10,842 bases of DNA from positions 1 to 10,842 of the forward strand of contig JAOPWW010000252.1 of the NCBI GenBank assembly GCA_025965495.1. The letters are read 5' to 3'. The stretch is from Frankiales bacterium (GTDB taxonomy: Bacteria; Actinomycetota; Actinomycetes; Mycobacteriales; SCTD01). Shown one piece after another: positions 6,796 through 10,842 of this stretch (its first letter is position 1; every line of letters starts with the position of its first letter). The translations under genes were made by a program, and so were the position numbers. The notes under the pieces are model-generated. The model saw nothing but the letters and a program-made list of their open reading frames with translations. It had not been told where the DNA came from and did no database searches.

Positions 6796-6801
6796 ATGCT
6801 A
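6796..6801 (-). promoter_or_regulatory. -10 box of pheA, leaderless promoter
   Basis: TAGCAT on the minus strand (6801 to 6796) lies 6 bases before the pheA GTG, matching the serS arrangement exactly. No Shine-Dalgarno sequence precedes the start codon. Confidence 0.6.
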
Positions 6802-6823
6802 GGCGCGGGACCGCGCGGCCTAG
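6799..6823. promoter_or_regulatory. Nested palindrome between divergent pheA and larB promoters
   Basis: An outer inverted repeat CTAGGC (6799-6804) / GCCTAG (6818-6823) encloses an inner one GCGCGG (6803-6808) / CCGCGC (6811-6816). The outer arms overlap the -10 boxes of both divergent promoters, so a protein bound here would block both. Part of the symmetry follows simply from having two facing TAG-type -10 boxes. Confidence 0.4.
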
Positions 6824-6826
6824 GCT
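6821..6826 (+). promoter_or_regulatory. -10 box of larB, leaderless promoter
   Basis: TAGGCT lies 7 bases before the larB GTG (6834), so transcription would begin at or within a base of the start codon. There is no ribosome binding site in the short gap. Confidence 0.6.
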
Positions 6827-6833
6827 CGCCGAC

Positions 6834-7571
6834 GTGGACAGGGAGCAGGTGCAGGCGCTGCTCGAGGCGGTCGCGGGTGGCGCGACGAGCCCCGCCGACG
6901 CGCTCGACCGCCTGGCCACCGCCCCCTACGACGCCCTGGCGCACTCGCTCGTCGACGTGCACCGCGCCCTGCGCACCGGCGACCCGGAGGTCGTCTACGG
7001 CGAGGGCAAGACGACCGCGCAGGTGCTCGACGTCGTCGCCGCGCTGCGGGCCGCGTCGGACCGCGCGGTGCTCGTGACGCGGTGCAGCGACGCCACGCTC
7101 GCGGCCCTCGTCGCCGCCCACGAGGTCACCGAGGTGGCGGGTTCCTGTGTCGCCGTCGGGGAGCTGCCGGCGCCGCGCGGCACGGTGGCGGTCGTCGCAG
7201 CCGGGACCTCCGACGGTCCGGTCGCGGCCGAGGCGGCGCTCACCGTGCGCGTGCACGGCGCGGGCGTCGAGCGGGTGGACGACGTCGGGGTCGCCGGCCT
7301 GCACCGGCTGCTCGCCGCCCGGCCGGCGCTGGACCGGGCGGACTGCCTCGTCGTCGTCGCCGGGATGGAGGGCGCGCTGCCGAGCGTCGTCGCGGGGCTG
7401 GTCGGGACGCCGCTGGTCGCGGTCCCCACGAGCGTCGGGTACGGCGCCTCCTTCGGCGGGGTCGCCGCCCTGCTGGCGATGCTGAACGCCTGCGCGCCCG
7501 GCATCGCGGTGGTGAACATCGACAACGGCTACGGCGCGGGCGTGCTGGCGGCGCGGATCGCCCGGAGATGA
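6834..7571 (+). CDS. larB: LarB, pyridinium-3,5-biscarboxylic acid mononucleotide synthase (Ni-pincer cofactor)
   Basis: This 245-residue protein performs the first step of nickel-pincer nucleotide synthesis: it carboxylates nicotinic acid adenine dinucleotide at C5 and releases AMP, giving the biscarboxylated mononucleotide. The C-terminal half is related to PurE (AIR carboxylase). Visible motifs are YGEGKT (55-60), AAGTSDGPVA (122-131), VAGMEG (175-180), PTSVGYGASFGG (198-209) and LNACAPGI (217-224). In Lactiplantibacillus plantarum LarB a cysteine near 221 and a glutamate near 180 are catalytic as I recall, and Cys220 and Glu179 here fall one position away. The length agrees with the family. 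GTG 6834 is preceded by a TAGGCT -10 box and no ribosome site. The stop overlaps the larC start by ATGA. Confidence 0.93.
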   Translation: MDREQVQALLEAVAGGATSPADALDRLATAPYDALAHSLVDVHRALRTGDPEVVYGEGKTTAQVLDVVAALRAASDRAVLVTRCSDATLAALVAAHEVTEVAGSCVAVGELPAPRGTVAVVAAGTSDGPVAAEAALTVRVHGAGVERVDDVGVAGLHRLLAARPALDRADCLVVVAGMEGALPSVVAGLVGTPLVAVPTSVGYGASFGGVAALLAMLNACAPGIAVVNIDNGYGAGVLAARIARR

Positions 7572-8737
7572 TCGGCTGGCTCGACGGCAGCGCGGGTGCC
7601 AGCGGCGACATGCTGCTCGGCGCCCTCGTCGACGCCGGTGTCCCGCTGGAGGTCCTGCAGGACGCGGTCGGCGCGCTGCCGGTCGAGCCGGTGCGGCTGC
7701 GGGTCGAGCAGGTGGAGCGCGGCGGGCTGGGGGCGATCCGGGTCCACGTCGACTGCCCGCCCACCGACGTCCGGCGCACCTGGCGCGACGTCCGCGGGCT
7801 GCTCGCCGGTCAGGACGGCGCGCTGGAGGTGTTCGCCCGGCTGGCCGCGGCCGAGGCCGCGGTCCACCGGGTCGACGTCGACGACGTGCACTTCCACGAG
7901 GTCGGGGCGCTCGACGCGCTGGCCGACGTCGTCGGCGTGGTGGCGGGGTTCGCGCACCTGGGCCTGTCGCGGCTGACAGCGTCCACGCTGTCCCTCGGGT
8001 CCGGGACCACGCGGGGGGCGCACGGTCCGCTGCCGGTGCCCGCGCCCGCCGTCCTCGCGCTGCTGTCCGGCGTGCCCGTGCAGTCCGGCCCGACCGCCCA
8101 CGAGGCGACGACGCCGACCGGTGCCGCCCTGCTCGCGACCCTCGTCGACGAGTGGGGGCCGATGCCACCGCTCGTGCTGGAGCGGGTCGGGGTCGGCGCG
8201 GGCGGGCGCGACCTGCCGGAGGTCGCGAACGCGGTCCGGCTGGTGCTGGGCGCACCCCTCGACGGGCCGGCCACCGCCGTTCTGCTCGAGACGAACGTCG
8301 ACGACCTCGACCCCCGGGTCTGGCCCGGCGTGCTCGCCGCCCTGCTGGCGGCCGGCGCCAGCGACGCCTGGCTGACCCCGGTGCTCATGAAGAAGGGGCG
8401 TCCCGCGCACACCCTGTCCGTGCTGTGCCCGCCGGCGGTGGCGGCCGCCGCCCGCGACGTCGTGTTCCGGTCCACCACCGCGCTGGGGCTGCGCGAGACC
8501 ACCGTGGCCAAGCACGCGCTGGAGCGCCGCGACGAGGTCGTCGTCGTCGGGGGGCAGCCGGTGCGCGTGAAGCTCGGGCTGCTCGGCGGCGAGGTCGTGA
8601 ACGCGATGCCCGAGTGGGACGACGTCGCCGCGGCAGCCGCCGCGCTCGGCCGGCCTGCACAGGAGGTGCTGCTCGACGCGCACGCGGCGTTCCGGACGCA
8701 CCACCCCCGGACGCATGAGGGCCCGCCCTCCGGCTGA
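7568..8737 (+). CDS. larC: LarC, nickel-inserting cyclometallase (pyridinium-3,5-bisthiocarboxylic acid nickel chelatase)
   Basis: LarC inserts nickel into the bisthiocarboxylate mononucleotide in a CTP-dependent reaction, completing the Ni-pincer cofactor of LarA-type racemases. The 389 residues cover both halves in one frame. The LarC1 part has WLDGSAGASGDMLLGALVD (4-22), VHFHEVGALDALADVVG (107-123) and ATTPTGAALLA (180-190). The LarC2 part has LETNVDDLDP (240-249), LTPVLMKKGRPAHTLSVLC (269-287) and VKLGLLGGEVVNAMPEWDD (334-352). In L. plantarum the two halves are joined by programmed ribosomal frameshifting; here no shift is needed. ATG 7568 overlaps the larB stop (ATGA), so the pair is coupled. 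The last codons (EGPPSG) are formed by the stem of a terminator-like hairpin. LarE, the sulfur-inserting enzyme, and LarA are not next to it. Confidence 0.94.
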   Translation: MIGWLDGSAGASGDMLLGALVDAGVPLEVLQDAVGALPVEPVRLRVEQVERGGLGAIRVHVDCPPTDVRRTWRDVRGLLAGQDGALEVFARLAAAEAAVHRVDVDDVHFHEVGALDALADVVGVVAGFAHLGLSRLTASTLSLGSGTTRGAHGPLPVPAPAVLALLSGVPVQSGPTAHEATTPTGAALLATLVDEWGPMPPLVLERVGVGAGGRDLPEVANAVRLVLGAPLDGPATAVLLETNVDDLDPRVWPGVLAALLAAGASDAWLTPVLMKKGRPAHTLSVLCPPAVAAAARDVVFRSTTALGLRETTVAKHALERRDEVVVVGGQPVRVKLGLLGGEVVNAMPEWDDVAAAAAALGRPAQEVLLDAHAAFRTHHPRTHEGPPSG

Positions 8738-8753
8738 CCGGAGGGCGGGCCCT
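8718..8753. terminator. Strong hairpin terminator at the end of larC, shared with convergent gene
   Basis: AGGGCCCGCCCTCCGG (8718-8733) pairs perfectly with 8738-8753, a 16-bp GC-rich stem with a CTGA loop. The larC stop TGA (8735-8737) is in the loop and the last six larC codons form the left arm. It is 17 bp past the stop of the convergent PRC-barrel gene, so it can serve both directions. There is no T-run, as in other GC-rich actinomycete terminators. Confidence 0.85.
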
Positions 8754-8770
8754 GGACGTGCAGGTGCTGA

Positions 8771-9604
8771 CTAGCGACGCGGCTCGACGGTGAGGTCGGA
8801 CTCGGTCGTCGTCTCGGTCGCGGTGCCGGTGGCGCGCTGGCCCTCGGGGTAGACGCCGTCGGTCTCGATCTGCTCCTTGCGGACCTCCTCCGTGACCGTG
8901 GCCTGCTCGGTCACGGTCTCGGTGCCGAGGCGGACGCGCTCGACCGGGACGGTCTCCTTGGCGACGACGGGGCGCTCCTCGGTGAGCACGACCTCGTGCT
9001 CCTCCTCGGACAGGTTCGGGCCGTCGAGGGCCTGACCGACGTTGCCCTCGGTGATCGGCTCGCGCTCGATCGTGACCTCCTCGTGCGACACGGGGACGGT
9101 GCGGGTCTCGGTCTCGCTGGTGATGTACTTGCGGAGGCGGGCGCGGCCGGCCTCGACCTTCTGGGTCCCGACCTGGAGGCGCTCCTCCGAGCGGGTCATC
9201 GCGTCGTCGGTCGTCGGGCCGCTGGTGTCGTGGCCGACGGTGCCGTGGACGTTCTCGCCGACGCCGGTCCCGGTCGTCTGCGCGTAGCCACCACCGGCGA
9301 TGCCGTAGTGGGTGTAGAGGCGCTGCTCCTCCTGCGGAGACAGGTCGGCGTCCGTGTCGATGTTCGGCGCCTGGCCCACGAGGTCCTTGCCGTAGGGCAC
9401 CGTGACGGTGTCGCCCTGCAGCGTCGCGTCGGCGAGCGGGACGAAGTGCGTCTTGCTGCCGAACAGACCGGTGTGGACGGTCGCGAAGGTGGGCTCGCCG
9501 CCGTCGCGGTCGGCGTAGAGGGTGTCGATGGTGCCGAGCTTCTCGCCGCCTGCCCCGTGGAGGGTCTTGCCCTGCAGGGTGCGTGCCTGGTCCAGCGTGA
9601 TCAT
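8771..9604 (-). CDS. PRC-barrel and DUF2382 (YsnF/AvaK) domain stress protein
   Basis: The 277-residue protein has an N-terminal PRC-barrel (about 1-75): ITLDQARTLQGKTLHG, KLGTIDTLYADRDGGEPTFATV and HFVPLADATLQGDTVTVPY. A low-complexity Gly/Thr linker follows (about 103-135). The C-terminal DUF2382 domain (about 137-250) contains RSEERLQVGTQKVEAGRARLRKYI, then alternating acidic beta repeats such as VPVSHEEVTIEREPI and EEHEVVLTEERPVVAKETVPVERVRL. It is strongly acidic, without signal peptide or membrane helix. PRC-barrels bind protein or RNA partners; DUF2382 proteins such as YsnF are associated with general stress, but the molecular function is unknown. ATG 9604 is chosen because GGGAGG lies 8 bases upstream and the PRC domain begins at once; an in-frame start at 9655 would add 17 unrelated residues. 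It is divergent from the HDO-like gene. Confidence 0.9.
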   Translation of the reverse strand: MITLDQARTLQGKTLHGAGGEKLGTIDTLYADRDGGEPTFATVHTGLFGSKTHFVPLADATLQGDTVTVPYGKDLVGQAPNIDTDADLSPQEEQRLYTHYGIAGGGYAQTTGTGVGENVHGTVGHDTSGPTTDDAMTRSEERLQVGTQKVEAGRARLRKYITSETETRTVPVSHEEVTIEREPITEGNVGQALDGPNLSEEEHEVVLTEERPVVAKETVPVERVRLGTETVTEQATVTEEVRKEQIETDGVYPEGQRATGTATETTTESDLTVEPRR

Positions 9605-9612
9605 GTGGGGTT

Positions 9613-9618
9613 CCTCCC
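9613..9618 (-). promoter_or_regulatory. Ribosome binding site of the PRC-barrel gene
   Basis: GGGAGG on the minus strand (9618 to 9613), 8 bases before ATG 9604. It decides the start against the longer in-frame option at 9655. Confidence 0.75.
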
Positions 9619-9661
9619 GGTGGAGCGGAGTTGCTGTCGACAGGACCGTGCCCACGCGGCT

Positions 9662-9684
9662 GCTCTCCGTGAACGGCAGAGAGC
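9662..9684. promoter_or_regulatory. Inverted repeat in the PRC/HDO divergent region
   Basis: GCTCTC (9662-9667) and GAGAGC (9679-9684) are perfect 6-bp arms around 11 bases, within which CCGT and ACGG are also complementary. It sits in the 168-bp gap between two divergent starts, 58 bp from the PRC start. It could be an operator or part of a 5' leader hairpin of the PRC mRNA. Confidence 0.35.
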
Positions 9685-9699
9685 CCTTACCACAGAAGT

Positions 9700-9712
9700 C
9701 GCCAGGCTGGCG
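9700..9712. promoter_or_regulatory. 13-bp palindrome upstream of the HDO-like gene, operator candidate
   Basis: CGCCAG and CTGGCG form a perfect 6-bp inverted repeat around one G, 60 bp upstream of ATG 9773. Its location fits the core promoter of the diiron enzyme gene. I see no clear TTGACA or TANNNT pair here, so the sigma factor is unknown. Confidence 0.35.
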
Positions 9713-9757
9713 TTACTGCTGCGTGTCGCGGGGCAGGGCTCCCGGACCTGCTCTCCC

Positions 9758-9762
9758 GGAGG
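9758..9762 (+). promoter_or_regulatory. Ribosome binding site of the HDO-like gene
   Basis: GGAGG is 10 bases before ATG 9773, slightly long but the only good site in the area. It supports that ATG as the start. Confidence 0.65.
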
Positions 9763-9772
9763 ACCGCACGCC

Positions 9773-10801
9773 ATGACCCTGCACGCCGCTCCCCTGCCTG
9801 CCGCCCGTCTCCCCCTCGTCGCCGACACGTCCTTCGGCGACGCCCGCACCCCCCTGTCGGTCCTGCTCGACGCCGCCCTCGACGCCGGCCCCCGCGCCCT
9901 CGAGCCGCTGCTCGGCGCCGAGCCCGTCGACCTGCGCGACCGCTTCCTGGTCCTGCTGGGCATCTACGACCTGCACACCGTCGCGCTCGACGTCGTCGGG
10001 CCGCGGGCCCGCTTCCAGGGCCACCCCGTCGTCGCGGAGGTCAAGGACCGGCTCGAGACCGCGTGGCTCGCCGAGCTCGAGCGCGACTGGCAGGACGCCG
10101 GCCACCTCACCGAGGCCACCGACGTCGACCGCGTCGTCTCCGCCATGCGTGCCGTCGCCGCCAAGGACCGGCTGCCGCACGCCTACAAGTGGCTGGCCCG
10201 CGAGGCGTCCTGGACCGAGCTCGTCGACTTCCTCGCGCTCGAGGGCGGCCCCGACGGCGGCTTCGACGACCTCGTCGCGGTCTGCCAGGTCGGCCTGTCC
10301 GGGAGCGCGAAGCTCGAGCTCGGCAAGAACTACTGGGACGAGATGGGCCAGGGCGACCCCGACGGCGTCCACACCGTCCTGCACCAGCGGCTGTCGGCCG
10401 CGATCGAGCTGCCGCACGTGCCGCGGGCGCGGATGCCGGTCGAGGCGCTGGAGCGCGCCGCCCTCGGGGGCCTGCTGGCGACCAACCGCTGGCTCCAGCC
10501 GGAGATGCTCGGCGCCCTCGGCCTGCTCGAGCTGCAGGCCGGTCCCCGCTGCCGCCTGGTGCTCCAGGGCTTCGACCGCCTGGGCGCACCCGCCGACGCC
10601 TACCCGTTCTACGTCGAGCACGCCGAGGTCGACCCGGTCCACGGCCGCGACTGGATGGACAAGGCCGTCGTGCCGACGGTGACCGAGAAGCCCGCTTGGG
10701 GTCCCCGCATCGTCAAGGGCGCCTGGTGGCGGTCGACGGTGAACCTGCGCTTCTTCGAGGCGGTCCGCCGCGACCTCGTGGCCCGCAGCGAGGCCGCCTG
10801 A
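9773..10801 (+). CDS. Haem-oxygenase-like diiron oxidase/oxygenase (iron-containing redox enzyme family)
   Basis: The 342-residue soluble protein resembles the actinobacterial iron-containing redox enzyme family (haem-oxygenase fold, Haem_oxygenas_2 type). The core motif LELGKNYWDEMGQGDPDGVHTVL (181-203) gives Glu190 and His200, ten apart. A helix with LLELQAG gives Glu253. YVEHAEVDPVHGRDWMDK (280-297) gives His283, Asp287 and His290. The pattern E-x9-H, E, H-x3-D-x2-H is the ligand set of HDO enzymes such as the N-hydroxylating domain of SznF, including a 30-residue step from the middle Glu to the next His. The protein is therefore expected to bind two irons and activate O2; the substrate is unknown (known HDOs do N-oxygenation, fatty-acid decarboxylation or C-C cleavage). 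No biosynthetic cluster surrounds it. GGAGG precedes ATG 9773. It is divergent from the PRC/DUF2382 gene, and the next gene starts 26 bp after its stop. Confidence 0.85.
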   Translation: MTLHAAPLPAARLPLVADTSFGDARTPLSVLLDAALDAGPRALEPLLGAEPVDLRDRFLVLLGIYDLHTVALDVVGPRARFQGHPVVAEVKDRLETAWLAELERDWQDAGHLTEATDVDRVVSAMRAVAAKDRLPHAYKWLAREASWTELVDFLALEGGPDGGFDDLVAVCQVGLSGSAKLELGKNYWDEMGQGDPDGVHTVLHQRLSAAIELPHVPRARMPVEALERAALGGLLATNRWLQPEMLGALGLLELQAGPRCRLVLQGFDRLGAPADAYPFYVEHAEVDPVHGRDWMDKAVVPTVTEKPAWGPRIVKGAWWRSTVNLRFFEAVRRDLVARSEAA

Positions 10802-10814
10802 GCTGGCTGCCGCC

Positions 10815-10820
10815 TAGTCT
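10815..10820 (+). promoter_or_regulatory. -10 box of the gene starting at 10828, leaderless promoter
   Basis: TAGTCT lies 7 bases before ATG 10828, the same spacing as at larB. It indicates that the next gene has its own promoter just after the HDO stop and an mRNA without a leader. Confidence 0.5.
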
Positions 10821-10827
10821 CCGCGGC

Positions 10828-10842
10828 ATGGCACCCCGGGCT
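10828..10842 (+). CDS. Start of an unidentified gene (cut by window edge)
   Basis: ATG 10828 opens a frame reading MAPRA before the window ends. No ribosome binding site precedes it, but a TAGTCT -10 box is correctly placed for a leaderless start. Five residues do not allow any product assignment. Confidence 0.45.

Noticed and set aside
6549..8255. Long Arg/Pro-rich minus-strand frame spanning pheA, larB and larC
   Set aside because: It crosses three assigned genes, and its composition is the usual shadow of high-GC coding DNA.
7529..8716. A 395-codon minus-strand frame opposite larC
   Set aside because: It mirrors larC codon by codon and has no recognisable motif, while larC shows every family signature.
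8996..9772. N-terminal extension of the HDO-like protein back into the PRC gene
   Set aside because: The extension is antisense to the PRC/DUF2382 protein; ATG 9773 has a GGAGG site and the protein length then fits the family.
1..10842. CRISPR array, tRNA/rRNA gene, insertion sequence or prophage attachment site
   Set aside because: No regularly spaced repeats, no cloverleaf-like sequence, no transposase and no long terminal inverted repeats were found on either strand.

Overview
The window is chromosomal DNA of a very GC-rich actinomycete. The evidence is codon third positions that are almost all G or C, frequent GTG starts, four-base GTGA/ATGA gene overlaps, TAGNNT -10 boxes placed so that transcripts begin at the start codon, a fragment of an HNH nuclease of the kind that multiplies in actinobacteria, and close spacing of serS and pheA. 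The family or genus cannot be fixed from the sequence alone. There is no phage, transposon, CRISPR array or RNA gene in it.

Layout. Positions 1-203 hold the 3' end of an HNH endonuclease gene (+). It converges on a small exported-protein gene (-, 307-817) whose reading frame is broken at least once. Next is a minus-strand operon, serS (2987-1746) followed by a Cof-type HAD phosphatase (1749-946) overlapping it by 4 bp. Divergent from serS, a plus-strand run carries a CPA1 Na+/H+ antiporter, a patatin-like esterase and an HIT hydrolase (3045-5855). It converges with pheA, prephenate dehydratase (6789-5860). Divergent from pheA are larB and larC (6834-8737), two of the three enzymes that build the nickel-pincer nucleotide cofactor. 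They end in a strong hairpin at 8718-8753. A PRC-barrel/DUF2382 stress-type protein (9604-8771) converges on that hairpin. Divergent from it is a haem-oxygenase-like diiron enzyme (9773-10801) with an apparently complete set of metal ligands. The first codons of another gene begin at 10828.

Functionally this is a housekeeping region (tRNA charging, phenylalanine synthesis, cation exchange) joined to accessory metabolism: Ni-pincer cofactor synthesis, a non-haem diiron enzyme of unknown substrate and a stress protein. I see no clearly new multi-gene system. The items most worth a second look are the HDO-type enzyme and its palindrome-bearing divergent promoter region shared with the PRC/DUF2382 gene, larBC without larE or larA alongside, the repeated leaderless-promoter geometry, and the frame-shifted exported protein whose two apparent shifts would cancel.
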